This document shows, in pieces, positions 1-8,933 of a stretch of 64,000 bases of DNA. Location: the NCBI GenBank assembly GCA_025060635.1, contig JANXBN010000006.1, positions 62,001 to 126,000 on the forward strand, read 5' to 3'. Below the pieces are notes generated by a model. The model was given only the letters and a program-made list of their open reading frames with translations, had not been told where the DNA came from and made no database searches. Within the stretch, counting starts at the first letter, position 1, and each line of letters starts with the position of its first letter. The DNA comes from Candidatus Kryptonium sp. (lineage in GTDB: Bacteria; Bacteroidota; Ignavibacteria; Kryptoniales; Kryptoniaceae). Made by a program: the position numbers and the translations under genes.

Positions 1-1
1 T

Positions 2-679
2 GACTCAAATCTTATTCTGATAAAACCAAAAGGGGAAACAGAGTTTGAAGAAATTAGCATAAAAGAAATTGACAGCACTAAAGTAATTGCTTCAACGGTT
101 GGCGATTTTAATAACGATGGATATTTTGATGTCGCAGTTATAAATCGTGAAGGTGAAAATATCCGATTAAATATATTTGTCAAGGCGAAGGGTAGCGAAT
201 ATATCAAAGTTTACTCTGGAAATTTAAACAAAATGATAAAGCGTGCTTTTCTTTACACTGACGATTTCAATAGCGATGGTTATCAAGATATACTTGCCTA
301 TTACGATTATTCTGAAACAAGAATTTCCGATGGCGAACTAAATCTCTTTCTAAACGATGGAACAGCGAAGTTCAGGGAAAGAAAAAGGATTGATACGCAT
401 ATCCATCTTTCTACAAGCAAACTTTTGAAGATCGGTGATTTTTCTGGTGATTATAAGAAAGATATCGTCGTTTTTGACAAATTTAGAGATAAAATCTACC
501 TCTATGCGGCTGGTGATAAAGGTTTTGAAAAGAAACAAGTATATTATACATCAGGAAATAAAATCAATGCAATCGGTGTTGCCGATGTTAATCATGATGG
601 ATTTCTTGATTTGATTTTACTTAACGGAGCAAATGGAGGAATTGAATTTTTAATAAACAAAAATGGTCAGTTTGAATGA
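2..679 (+). CDS. FG-GAP/VCBS repeat protein, 5'-truncated by window edge
   Basis: The reading frame is open from base 2, so the true start lies outside the window; the ATG at 233 is only an internal Met. The translation holds at least four calcium-binding-like FG-GAP/VCBS repeats, each with a DxNxDG-type loop: GDFNNDGYFDVAV, DDFNSDGYQDILA, a degenerate GDFSGDYKKDIVV, and ADVNHDGFLDLIL. Such repeats fold as beta-propeller blades in secreted or surface proteins. The stop codon overlaps the ATG of the next gene in an ATGA, so the two are probably translationally coupled. The ligand or substrate is unknown. No C-terminal T9SS domain follows the last repeat. Confidence 0.85.
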   Translation, partial: DSNLILIKPKGETEFEEISIKEIDSTKVIASTVGDFNNDGYFDVAVINREGENIRLNIFVKAKGSEYIKVYSGNLNKMIKRAFLYTDDFNSDGYQDILAYYDYSETRISDGELNLFLNDGTAKFRERKRIDTHIHLSTSKLLKIGDFSGDYKKDIVVFDKFRDKIYLYAAGDKGFEKKQVYYTSGNKINAIGVADVNHDGFLDLILLNGANGGIEFLINKNGQFE

Positions 680-2340
680 AAATTCTTTTGCTTTTGTTTG
701 TTATCTCAAGTTTACTGTTTTCGCAGAATGAAAAGATTGAACGAATTTATTATACGATTTGCGATAGAGCTGGAATTGATGTGAGCAAACCTTTTGACTT
801 TAAGCCATTTGATACAGGTAAATGTGGATTTAATCTTTATGTTGAAGCGGGGAAAAATTGGGATAGTTTTAGCGAGCTTCAAAAGACGAACATAAAGAAA
901 TCTTTAGAGAGACCACGACTTCAGGCGAGCGTCTTGTCCCCAAGCAAAAAATTTAGAATTCACTTTGACACGACGGGGGTAAATGAGCCATTTTTATTTG
1001 ATCAAAATGGAAGCAGGATCCCGAACTCGTGGAAAATGTATGTTGATTCTGTTGCAAAGTATATAGATTCAGTTTACAATGTTGAGGTAAATTTATTAGG
1101 TTTTGAGTTTGACTTTAACGATAACGGCGCTGGGGGTGGGAATGAATATGATATTTATATTCAAGATCTTGATGATGGTCTTTATGGTGAAACGGTCTTT
1201 GATCCTTCAAGTCCTCTGCCCAGAGGTGGAGTTGCGAAAAGATATCTGAGCTATATGAGAATTGATAACTCATATTATGAGACTTCTTATTATACTCGTG
1301 GTATAGATGGTTTAAAAGTGACGCTTGCACACGAATTTGGGCATGCAGTTCAAATTTTATCTTACGGGCTTTGGTTTGAAGATATTTGGTTTTATGAAAT
1401 GACCTCCACTTGGCTTGAAGAGGTCGTCTTTGACGAGGTGAATGACTACTATGCTTATATTCCAAAGTTTTTCAGATCAACAAAAACTCCAATTTATCTT
1501 CAAGATGGTTACTCTCTTGTTGTCCTTGGGATATTTCTACAAGGAAGATTTACACATAGGATAATGGTAAAGGCGTGGGAGAACATAAGAAATTATACTC
1601 CTCTTTTATCGCTTGAGTTCGCACTAAATTTCTTCAATAGCAGTTTGAAGCGTGAGTTTGTTGAGTTTTCACTCTGGAACTATTACACTGGCAGTAGAGC
1701 GAAAACTGGATATTACTACAAAGAAGCTAAAAATTATCCTGAAATTAGGTTTGAAACGCAACCTGTTGTTATAACATCAAATGAGGCAATGGTGGAAAAT
1801 TCCACTGGGGCGCTCTCAACACAATATTATAAGTTCATTTGGCGAAGTGATACGATTATTGCGATAATTTCAAATGTTAATTTGAATTCTGCGTTTGCTC
1901 GTTTTGAGGACGAGTTTATTTTTCAATATCACATAACAACTGGAACTTATGAAGGTTATACAACGCTTGGCAACGGTCTGAGGGCAAAATTAAAAGTTTC
2001 AGATTTTGATAATTGGGGGAATTTAAATATCTTAAACTCACGAGTTGCGTTAGCCAAGGATGCAAATGTTTTCCCCAATCCTTTTTACGCTGATGGTGTT
2101 GAAAAAATTTTGATACCTGTTGATCCAAATGTCCAGGAAGTTGAATTGAAAATTTTTACTGCTGGTCTTGATCTTGTTTATTCTGCAAAATTAAAACCTG
2201 AATTTAATCTTGGAGATTATTTTGTAAGTTGGAATGGAAGAGATGGAAATGGCGAGCTTGTTAAAAGTGGAGTTTACATTTATTTTGTAAATTCGGGTAA
2301 AGTTGAAAAAATCGGTAAGTTTGTATTGATAAGAAAGTGA
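676..2340 (+). CDS. Secreted HExxH metalloprotease-like protein with T9SS/FlgD-like C-terminal domain
   Basis: 554 residues. An N-terminal signal peptide (about residues 1-17, hydrophobic, ending near SQN) is followed by a region with HEFGH at 219-223, a zinc-protease HExxH motif, and a downstream acidic stretch (TSTWLEEV) that could supply the third ligand. A repeat-like DFNDNGAGGGNEYDIYI around 146-162 resembles calcium loops in secreted M6/M30-like proteins. The last ~90 residues (VFPNPFY..., VSWNGRDGNGELVKSGVYIY) match the FlgD-like/Por secretion C-terminal domain. I infer export by type IX secretion. Its start overlaps the FG-GAP gene by 4 bases. The protease family (MXAN_6640-like) is a guess; activity is inferred from the motif only. 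Confidence 0.75.
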   Translation: MKILLLLFVISSLLFSQNEKIERIYYTICDRAGIDVSKPFDFKPFDTGKCGFNLYVEAGKNWDSFSELQKTNIKKSLERPRLQASVLSPSKKFRIHFDTTGVNEPFLFDQNGSRIPNSWKMYVDSVAKYIDSVYNVEVNLLGFEFDFNDNGAGGGNEYDIYIQDLDDGLYGETVFDPSSPLPRGGVAKRYLSYMRIDNSYYETSYYTRGIDGLKVTLAHEFGHAVQILSYGLWFEDIWFYEMTSTWLEEVVFDEVNDYYAYIPKFFRSTKTPIYLQDGYSLVVLGIFLQGRFTHRIMVKAWENIRNYTPLLSLEFALNFFNSSLKREFVEFSLWNYYTGSRAKTGYYYKEAKNYPEIRFETQPVVITSNEAMVENSTGALSTQYYKFIWRSDTIIAIISNVNLNSAFARFEDEFIFQYHITTGTYEGYTTLGNGLRAKLKVSDFDNWGNLNILNSRVALAKDANVFPNPFYADGVEKILIPVDPNVQEVELKIFTAGLDLVYSAKLKPEFNLGDYFVSWNGRDGNGELVKSGVYIYFVNSGKVEKIGKFVLIRK

Positions 2341-2355
2341 ACGAAGGATTTTTAA

Positions 2356-3009
2356 GTGGAATTTAAATTAATAGGTAAGGACATAAGAAAAAATTTTGGT
2401 CGCTTGCTCGTTTTTGATTCAGTTAATTTTGAACTTGGTATAGGCTCATCACTTGCCATTGCTGGGAGAAACGGTTCTGGCAAGTCAACGCTTGTTAAGA
2501 TAATTGCTGGACTTTTAAGCCCAAGCTCTGGCGAGGTAATTTATCAAATTGATGGAAAGAAAATTGATAAACTTGAATGGTTTAAGTATGTTGGATTTGT
2601 TGCTCCATATCTTCAACTATATGACGAATTTACGGGTTATGAAAATATTGAAATACTTGCAAAGATAAGAGGTTTAAGAAACTACAAGGAAAAGATAAAT
2701 GAGGTTTTAGAACTTGTAAATTTGTATTCTCGTCGTAATGATCTTGTTCGCGGTTATTCATCAGGAATGAAACAGCGTTTAAAATACGCCTGTGCACTTC
2801 TTCACGAGCCGATGGTTTTGATACTTGATGAACCTACTTCAAACCTTGACTCAGAAGGTGTTGAGATGGTGTGGGCATTAGCAGAGAAACAAAAGAAAAA
2901 GGGAATTCTGATCGTTGCCACAAATGAACCAGAAGAACTGCAAATGTGTGATGATGTTGTAAATCTTGATGAATTAAAACAAAAAGTGAAAAATCAAATT
3001 GTTAGGTAG
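2356..3009 (+). CDS. ccmA: Heme exporter ATP-binding protein CcmA
   Basis: 217-residue ABC ATPase with Walker A GRNGSGKST (37-45), signature YSSGMKQRL and Walker B VLILDEPTSNLD. With CcmB and CcmC it releases holo-CcmE during system I cytochrome c maturation at the cytoplasmic membrane. The start is a GTG with a GAAGGA-type ribosome site about 8 bases upstream. It lies 15 bases after the preceding secreted protein gene and overlaps ccmB by 11 bases. The identity rests on the motif set plus the unmistakable ccmBCDEF context. Confidence 0.93.
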   Translation: MEFKLIGKDIRKNFGRLLVFDSVNFELGIGSSLAIAGRNGSGKSTLVKIIAGLLSPSSGEVIYQIDGKKIDKLEWFKYVGFVAPYLQLYDEFTGYENIEILAKIRGLRNYKEKINEVLELVNLYSRRNDLVRGYSSGMKQRLKYACALLHEPMVLILDEPTSNLDSEGVEMVWALAEKQKKKGILIVATNEPEELQMCDDVVNLDELKQKVKNQIVR

Positions 3010-3664
3010 CGTTTGGGCAATTTTTTTGAAAGATTTAAAGTCGGAGCTCAGAACAAGATATGCTTTAAATGCTTTAATCATGTTCGTCGTGGTCACGATT
3101 TCAATGCTTCTGTTTGCCACCGCTGGTGAAGTTTTGAGCGCTGAATTGCTTTCGGGATTGCTTTGGGTTGTCATATTTTTCTCTGCGATGTCCGGGCTTT
3201 CAAGGACATTTGTAAGTGAGGAGGATAGAGGAACTGTTATTTTCCTTCAACTTTCAGCACGACCAAGCGTTGTGTATTTTGGTAAATTGCTTTTTAATCT
3301 CGTTTTGATTTTTGGGATCAATTTTTTCGTTGTTGTGGCTTATCTTTTAACTATGGAAAATTTCAAGGTTAGAAGTTTTGATGTTTTTCTTGTTGCTTTG
3401 ATCCTCGGAGGCATGGGGCTTGCTTCAACATCAACTATAATTGCAGCAATAATTGCAAAGGCAAATACGAAAGGAACACTTTATCCAGTGCTCTCTTTTC
3501 CGATCCTTTTGCCACTTCTAATTACAGCGATAAATATGACACAGCTTTCAATTGAGGGTGCAAGTCTTGCAGAGACGACGGGACACTTAAGGATTTTGTT
3601 TTCTTATTTTTTTGTTGTTATAATTGCGTCATATCTTTTATTTGACTATATCTGGAAGGAATAA
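2999..3664 (+). CDS. ccmB: Heme exporter permease CcmB
   Basis: 221 residues with about six hydrophobic membrane segments, the usual length for CcmB. The N terminus (SVWAIFLKDLKSELRTR) is the typical amphipathic start of the family. It would pair with CcmA as the membrane part of the ABC complex. The start is a TTG inside the end of ccmA, giving an 11-base overlap; no ATG is available near the family's expected N terminus. Confidence 0.9.
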   Translation: MLGSVWAIFLKDLKSELRTRYALNALIMFVVVTISMLLFATAGEVLSAELLSGLLWVVIFFSAMSGLSRTFVSEEDRGTVIFLQLSARPSVVYFGKLLFNLVLIFGINFFVVVAYLLTMENFKVRSFDVFLVALILGGMGLASTSTIIAAIIAKANTKGTLYPVLSFPILLPLLITAINMTQLSIEGASLAETTGHLRILFSYFFVVIIASYLLFDYIWKE

Positions 3665-3710
3665 ATTGTGTGTCGGTTTTGTTTTATTTATTGAACAGCG
3701 TTGAAAATTT

Positions 3711-3725
3711 AGACAAAAATTGTCT
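3711..3725. repeat. Short perfect inverted repeat upstream of ccmC
   Basis: Arms AGACAA and TTGTCT flank a 3-base AAA centre. It sits in the only sizeable gap (100 bases) inside the ccm cluster, 41 bases before the proposed ccmC start. It could be an operator for a dimeric regulator or chance in AT-rich DNA; nothing else supports a role. Confidence 0.3.
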
Positions 3726-3765
3726 TGGATTGTGCAAAATTGGCTAAAAATCAATACTTTAATGT

Positions 3766-4512
3766 TTGGCACACGAGTTGTTGAAAATAAATGACGATAA
3801 AAAACATAGAGCGAAAAATTTGATGCTAATTTGGAAAATCCTGTTAGGTTTATATATTGCGATAATAACGGTTCTTGCGTTCGTTATTCCTATCGGGTTT
3901 ATTCCTGGGCTTGGGGAAAGAGCGAGGATAATTTTTTTGCATGTCCCATCGGCATGGTTGAGTGTTATTGCTTTTTTCGTATCAATGATTTATGGAATTC
4001 GTTATCTTAGGACAAGAAATATATTTGAAGATGTTAAGTCAGCGTCCTCGGCAGAAATTGGATTTTTATTTTGTCTTATTACAACTGTAACTGGTGCTAT
4101 TTGGGCGAAATTTAACTGGGGTTCTTTTTGGAATTGGGATCCTCGTCAGACATCAATTTTTGTTCTTCTCTTGATCTATGGTGCGTATTTTGTTTTAAGA
4201 TCAGCGATTGAAATTGAGGAAAGAAAAGCAACTCTTTCTGCGGTTTATTCAATAATTGCTTTCGTCACTGTTCCGTTTTTCATTTTCATAATGCCAAGAA
4301 TGATGCCGGGATTGCATCCAGGTTCAAAAGGGGATCCTGAAGGTGCAGGTCCTGTTTTGACTTTTAAGATGGATCCAAATATGAGAATTCTCTTCTTTGC
4401 TTCTTTAATTGGTTTTACGCTTTTATATCTTTGGATCTTTAAACTTCGCTCAAAAACGGAGGTTTTGAAAATCAAAATTGAAAACAAACTGTATCAGGAG
4501 GTTCAAAATTGA
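3766..4512 (+). CDS. ccmC: Heme-handling protein CcmC
   Basis: 248 residues with six membrane spans and the tryptophan-rich WWD motif (WGSFWNWDPRQTSIF) that binds heme between conserved histidines. CcmC loads heme on CcmE at the outer face of the cytoplasmic membrane. The start is uncertain: the frame opens with TTG codons (3766, and TTG-TTG a few codons later) and no good ribosome site. The first internal ATG (NLMLIW) comes just before membrane span 1. The stop TGA overlaps the TTG start of the following ccmD. Confidence 0.93.
   Translation: MAHELLKINDDKKHRAKNLMLIWKILLGLYIAIITVLAFVIPIGFIPGLGERARIIFLHVPSAWLSVIAFFVSMIYGIRYLRTRNIFEDVKSASSAEIGFLFCLITTVTGAIWAKFNWGSFWNWDPRQTSIFVLLLIYGAYFVLRSAIEIEERKATLSAVYSIIAFVTVPFFIFIMPRMMPGLHPGSKGDPEGAGPVLTFKMDPNMRILFFASLIGFTLLYLWIFKLRSKTEVLKIKIENKLYQEVQN
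4496..4501 (+). promoter_or_regulatory. Strong ribosome binding site for ccmD
   Basis: AGGAGG lies seven bases before a TTG that overlaps the ccmC stop. This site is the main evidence that the 53-codon frame that follows is translated. Confidence 0.75.
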
Positions 4513-4670
4513 GCGTATATGAATTTCTTGAAAAGAACTCTATTTACCTTGTTTTAATCATTGCGTTGATCGTTTGGCTTTCGGTGTTTGTTTATCTAAT
4601 AAGGGTTGATGTTAAATTGAAAAAGCTTGAAGATGAGTTCTCAAAGATTGAAAACCAAGGAGGAGGTTGA
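4509..4670 (+). CDS. ccmD: CcmD-like small membrane protein
   Basis: A 53-codon gene that is easily missed. It starts at a TTG overlapping the ccmC stop and is preceded by a perfect AGGAGG. The peptide begins MSVYEFLEKNSIYLVL, has one hydrophobic span (about residues 12-31), then a charged helix (RVDVKLKKLEDEFSKIE). That topology, size and position between ccmC and ccmE match CcmD, which helps release holo-CcmE from the CcmABC complex. Sequence conservation in CcmD is weak, so the name rests on topology and context. Confidence 0.8.
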   Translation: MSVYEFLEKNSIYLVLIIALIVWLSVFVYLIRVDVKLKKLEDEFSKIENQGGG

Positions 4671-4673
4671 GAG

Positions 4674-5063
4674 ATGAGGTTGAAAGTTATAATTGGCTCA
4701 ATTCTCATCATCGGCTTTATAATTTTCGGAGCTTATTCCTTCATTGAAAGTAATGTTAAATACGCAACAATAGAGGAAGCAAAAAAGACAACTAAAAAAG
4801 TTCAAATAGTCGGCGAGTGGGTAAGAGACAGGGAAAGCTATTATGATACGAGAAGGCATCAGTTTATCTTTTATCTCAAAGATGACAATGGTGATATTGT
4901 AAAAGTTGTTCATCAAGGAGCGAAGCCAAATAATTTTGAAATTGCTTCTCATGTTGTTGTTAAAGGTCGTTATGTTAATGGGATTTTTGAATCGCAGGAG
5001 ATTTTGACAAAATGCCCATCTAAATATCAATCTGCCGACGCGCTGAAACAATATCAAAACTAA
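4674..5063 (+). CDS. ccmE: Cytochrome c maturation heme chaperone CcmE, CxxxY type
   Basis: 129 residues: one N-terminal membrane anchor (about 4-22) then an OB-fold domain. CcmE binds heme covalently and passes it to CcmF. The usual heme-binding His in HxxxY is replaced by Cys: the C-terminal motif is C114-P-S-K-Y118. Such CxxxY CcmE proteins are known from some sulfate reducers and archaea. Starts 3 bases after ccmD with GGAGG overlapping the ccmD end. Confidence 0.88.
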   Translation: MRLKVIIGSILIIGFIIFGAYSFIESNVKYATIEEAKKTTKKVQIVGEWVRDRESYYDTRRHQFIFYLKDDNGDIVKVVHQGAKPNNFEIASHVVVKGRYVNGIFESQEILTKCPSKYQSADALKQYQN

Positions 5064-5079
5064 ATTTGGAGAGTTCAAA

Positions 5080-7389
5080 ATGACAGGTAGAATTTTAATA
5101 TATATTGCTTTCGCAACAGCTCTTTTTGCAGCGATTGGATATTATCTTGGTTTCAGAGGTAGAAGGGAATTAATAACAAAGGCAAGGGTAAGCTATCATA
5201 TTTCTGCTGTAACTGTTATACTTGCTTCAGCTCTTTTGCTTTATTTCATCTTAACGCATCAGTTTCAATATACTTATATTTGGAGTTATAGTTCAACCGA
5301 TTTATCTACCCCACTTTTGATCTCAACATTTTATGCTGGTCAAGAGGGGAGCATTTTACTTTGGACATTCTACACTGCGATACTTGGTTTGTTTTTAATG
5401 GGGTATTCAAGGCGTAATGGTTATGAACCGGAAGTTATGAGTGTTTATTCACTTATCAAAGCTTTTCTTCTTTTAATGTTGATTGTCAAAAGTCCGTTTG
5501 AATATGTATGGGAGACATGGCCTAAGGAAGTTCACGAGGGATTTATTCCACCTGAGGGTCGCGGTTTAAATCCACTTCTTCAGAATTTCTGGATGGTAAT
5601 TCATCCGCCTATAATTTTCATTGGTTTTGCTGCGATGGCTATACCTTATTCTCATGCTATAGCTGCTCTCTTAAGGCGTGAGTATATTACTTGGGTTAAA
5701 CCGGCACTACCTTGGACTATCTTTGCAGCTTTGACGCTTGGAGCAGGGCTTGCAATTGGTGGTTTCTGGGCTTATGAGACGCTTGGATGGGGTGGATTTT
5801 GGGGTTGGGATCCAGTTGAAAATTCTTCACTTGTCCCGTGGCTTATAGCCGTTGGAACTATTCACACGATGCTTGTTCAGAAAAGAACAGGTGCATTTGC
5901 ACGGTGGAATCTTGGAATGTCAATTCTTGCTTTTATTCTTATCCTATACAGCACATTTTTGACAAGAAGTGGAATCCTCGGTGATACCTCTGTTCATTCT
6001 TTCGTTGATCCTGGAATGTGGGTTTATACGCTTTTGATTACACTTATAGTTGTCTTTTCTGGTATTGGTTTCGGCTTGCTATTTGCAAGAAGAAAGGAAA
6101 TACCGAAGGTAAAAGTTGAAGCAGATCTTTTATCAAGAGAATATAATCTTTTCCTTGCCTCCGTTATACTTGCTATAATTGCTGCACTTGTGATAGCTGG
6201 GACATCTTCACCGATCATAACGAAAATCTTTCAAGGCAAAGCAAGCGCCGTTGATATTTCGTATTATAACAAAACTACGCTTCCGCTTGGAATAATAATG
6301 GCTTTGCTAATTGGGTTAGCTCAGGTGATGTGGTGGAGAAAGACCAAACCTGAGGCTTTAATGAAAACACTTATGTTTCCAACTGCTGCTTCAACTATTT
6401 TCACCTCAATTCTTATAATTGCTGGTGTAAGGGAAATTTTAATGGCACTTTTTGTTTTAACATCATCTTTTGCTTTCTTTGTAAACTTGAGAATCGCCTA
6501 TAAAATTGCGCGTGGCAATCCAAAATATATCGGAGCTTCTTTAACTCATGTTGGAGTTGGTATATTTTTCCTCGGAGTTATTGCGTCAACAAAATATGAT
6601 AAAACTCAAATTATCTCATTGCCCAAGGATCAACCTGTCAATGTTTTTGAGTATAAGTTGACATATATCGGAAATCAAAAAATTGATAAGGAAAAAGTTG
6701 CTTATAATGTGAAAGTTGAAAAGGGTGGGGATTCGTTTATAGCTCCATTACAGATGTACTTTAGCGAATATAATCAGGGAGTTATGAGACATCCTTATAT
6801 CTTTAGTTTGCTTAACTATGATATCTTCAGCAATCCGAAACTTCCTGCTTTTCTTATTAAAAACATGCTGACAAACGACCTTTATTTATCTCCAATGAGC
6901 TTGGAGAAAAGCACTGGCTTTAATCCTCATTCAACTGGTGACCTTATTATACTAAGCAAGGATCAAGAAAGGACGATCGGTGATTATACCTTAAAATTTA
7001 TTCGCTTTGATATGACATCGGACGATATGGCGAAAATGATGGCTGGAGAAGATTTTGCAATTGGTGCAGTGATTGAAGTTACATACGGTGGGAAAAAACA
7101 ACAAGTTATCCCGAAGATTTATTATCGCAACAATGTGCCGGTTCCAGAGGCGGTTAAAATCGGTGATAAACAATTAACATTTGTTAATCTTAATGTTGAA
7201 ACTGGACAAGTTGCTGTGAGTTTAAAATCAAATGGTGGTAGCTTACAGGTTAAAGATGAACCGGTTGAGGTTTTGGTAATTGAAGCAAGTGTTAAGCCGT
7301 TTATAAATTTGGTTTGGTTTGGTGTTTTGGTCATGCTTGCTGGATTTATTGTTTCAATGGTAAGACGAATCTCTGAAGTGAAAAAGTAA
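5080..7389 (+). CDS. ccmF: Cytochrome c heme lyase subunit CcmF
   Basis: 769 residues with many membrane spans and the WWD heme motif WGGFWGWDPVENSSLVPW. CcmF takes heme from CcmE and attaches it to apocytochrome c. It is longer than the roughly 650-residue enterobacterial protein, mainly through a C-terminal periplasmic region (about 500-740) before the last span. No ccmG or ccmH follows; the gene is closed by a strong terminator, so the thioredoxin and apocytochrome-chaperone parts must be encoded elsewhere or replaced. Confidence 0.93.
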   Translation: MTGRILIYIAFATALFAAIGYYLGFRGRRELITKARVSYHISAVTVILASALLLYFILTHQFQYTYIWSYSSTDLSTPLLISTFYAGQEGSILLWTFYTAILGLFLMGYSRRNGYEPEVMSVYSLIKAFLLLMLIVKSPFEYVWETWPKEVHEGFIPPEGRGLNPLLQNFWMVIHPPIIFIGFAAMAIPYSHAIAALLRREYITWVKPALPWTIFAALTLGAGLAIGGFWAYETLGWGGFWGWDPVENSSLVPWLIAVGTIHTMLVQKRTGAFARWNLGMSILAFILILYSTFLTRSGILGDTSVHSFVDPGMWVYTLLITLIVVFSGIGFGLLFARRKEIPKVKVEADLLSREYNLFLASVILAIIAALVIAGTSSPIITKIFQGKASAVDISYYNKTTLPLGIIMALLIGLAQVMWWRKTKPEALMKTLMFPTAASTIFTSILIIAGVREILMALFVLTSSFAFFVNLRIAYKIARGNPKYIGASLTHVGVGIFFLGVIASTKYDKTQIISLPKDQPVNVFEYKLTYIGNQKIDKEKVAYNVKVEKGGDSFIAPLQMYFSEYNQGVMRHPYIFSLLNYDIFSNPKLPAFLIKNMLTNDLYLSPMSLEKSTGFNPHSTGDLIILSKDQERTIGDYTLKFIRFDMTSDDMAKMMAGEDFAIGAVIEVTYGGKKQQVIPKIYYRNNVPVPEAVKIGDKQLTFVNLNVETGQVAVSLKSNGGSLQVKDEPVEVLVIEASVKPFINLVWFGVLVMLAGFIVSMVRRISEVKK

Positions 7390-7410
7390 AATTTCGCAAA
7401 ATTGATCTCA

Positions 7411-7441
7411 AAAAAGGCGTGCTATCAAGCACGCCTTTTTT
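7411..7441 (+). terminator. Rho-independent terminator after ccmF
   Basis: Hairpin with arms AAAAAGGCGTGCT and AGCACGCCTTTTT, a 4-base loop ATCA, then more T. The A and T tracts on the two sides make it able to work in both directions, so it can also end the converging hypE transcript. Confidence 0.93.
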
Positions 7442-7555
7442 ATTTTAAATCCGTTTCCGCTTGTGGATAATAAGTGTGAGTAAAAAGGAGGAATAATTGG
7501 TTTTTTTACTTGCATAGAATTTAACTTGAAGAGCGAAGGTAAAGATTTCTGATTT

Positions 7556-8635
7556 TTAACATATTCTCGGCAATTGTTCACCAGTAAGCATATCAACGAC
7601 TCTTTTCCCACCGATGATTGTCTTCATCAGGACAAATCCTGGATGTTCATATGTGACCTCTCCGATAATTTTTGCATCTTTTCCAAGTGGATTCTTCCTC
7701 ATTGCTTCCAGGACCTTATCTGAATCTTCATTTTTAACAACGACGATTATTTTCCCTTCATTTGCGACATAAAGTGGATCAAGCCCAAGCATCTCGCAGG
7801 CTGATTTGACAGGTTCTGGTATTGGTATTTCAGATTCCCAGATTTCAATCCCGACATTTGCTAATTGAGCAAGTTCATTTAGAGCGCTTGAGATACCTCC
7901 GCGAGTTGGGTCGCGCATCCAATGAATTTCTCTGCTCGCAGATAGAATGTCTTCAACAAGATGGTTCAATGGCGCTGTATCACTTTCAATTTCTATTTCA
8001 AACTCTAATCCTTCGCGCTTTGATAGAATCGCTATCCCATGAAGTCCAATCGGACCATTAATTATGATCTTATCGCCCGGCTTAACTTTTTTAGGAGAAA
8101 TTTCAACATCATGTTCAATTATTCCAATGCCAGATGTATTTATGAAAATTTTGTCCCCTTTTCCTTTTTCAACTACCTTTGTATCACCAGTCACAAGGAT
8201 TACTCCAGCTTTTTCGCAGGCTTTTTTCATGCTTTCAACAATTAAGCATAGATCTGATATTGGAAAACCTTCTTCAATTATAAGACCTGCACTTATAAAA
8301 AGAGGCTTTGCGCCGCCAACTGCTAAATCATTTACCGTTCCATTTATAGCAAGCTCGCCGATGTTTCCACCAGGAAAAAAAATTGGGTTAACGACATATG
8401 AATCTGTTGTGAAAGCAATTTTCAATCCGTTTAGATTTATCACTGCTTGATCACCAAGTTCCGAAAGATATGGATTGTTAAAAGCGGGGAGAAATATGTT
8501 TTTTATAAGTTCATGCGTAAGCTTTCCACCGCTTCCATGTCCAAGGAGGATTTTTTCAGCATTTGAAGAAAAGCTCAAGCAATCTGATGTAATTCCCTTA
8601 CTCATTTTTATGAAAAGTTTATTCTCCAAGTTCAT
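7556..8635 (-). CDS. hypE: Hydrogenase maturation protein HypE
   Basis: Up to 359 residues. HypE uses ATP to dehydrate the carbamoyl group placed on its C-terminal Cys by HypF, giving the thiocyanate that supplies CN- ligands for [NiFe] hydrogenase. The N-terminal LGHGSGGKLTHELI and D-R-P-T/RGGISSALNELA motifs are PurM-like, and the protein ends in the diagnostic PRIC with the acceptor Cys last. Two starts are possible: ATG at 8635, which overlaps hypC by 17 bases, or ATG at 8605 (MSKGIT). Neither has a well-spaced ribosome site. Confidence 0.95.
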   Translation of the reverse strand: MNLENKLFIKMSKGITSDCLSFSSNAEKILLGHGSGGKLTHELIKNIFLPAFNNPYLSELGDQAVINLNGLKIAFTTDSYVVNPIFFPGGNIGELAINGTVNDLAVGGAKPLFISAGLIIEEGFPISDLCLIVESMKKACEKAGVILVTGDTKVVEKGKGDKIFINTSGIGIIEHDVEISPKKVKPGDKIIINGPIGLHGIAILSKREGLEFEIEIESDTAPLNHLVEDILSASREIHWMRDPTRGGISSALNELAQLANVGIEIWESEIPIPEPVKSACEMLGLDPLYVANEGKIIVVVKNEDSDKVLEAMRKNPLGKDAKIIGEVTYEHPGFVLMKTIIGGKRVVDMLTGEQLPRIC

Positions 8636-8864
8636 TATTTATGAAGCCAATCCTTTCAAGATAATATAGCATTTCTTGGGCTTCTTGCTCGTTAAGTTTG
8701 CTTATTCCAAATCCAACATGAACGACGGTGTAATCTCCAACCTGGGCATCAGGTATATATTCAAGGCAAACAGTTTTAATAACACCTCCAAAATCAACTT
8801 TACCCATTTTTAATCCATTTTCTTCAAAGATTTCAATTATCTTTCCAGGAATACCGAGGCACAT
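8619..8864 (-). CDS. hypC: Hydrogenase maturation chaperone HypC
   Basis: 81 residues starting MCLGIPGK, the HypC/HupF signature with the essential Cys2 that binds the iron cofactor precursor together with HypD. It overlaps hypE, so the two products are probably made together. hypA, hypB, hypD, hypF and the hydrogenase subunits are not in the window. Confidence 0.95.
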   Translation of the reverse strand: MCLGIPGKIIEIFEENGLKMGKVDFGGVIKTVCLEYIPDAQVGDYTVVHVGFGISKLNEQEAQEMLYYLERIGFINNELGE

Positions 8865-8933
8865 AGCGTCTTCACTCCGTTTAAGTTTACTGGAAACATT
8901 CAGTTATTAAATTTAAAAAGAATAATTTGAAAA

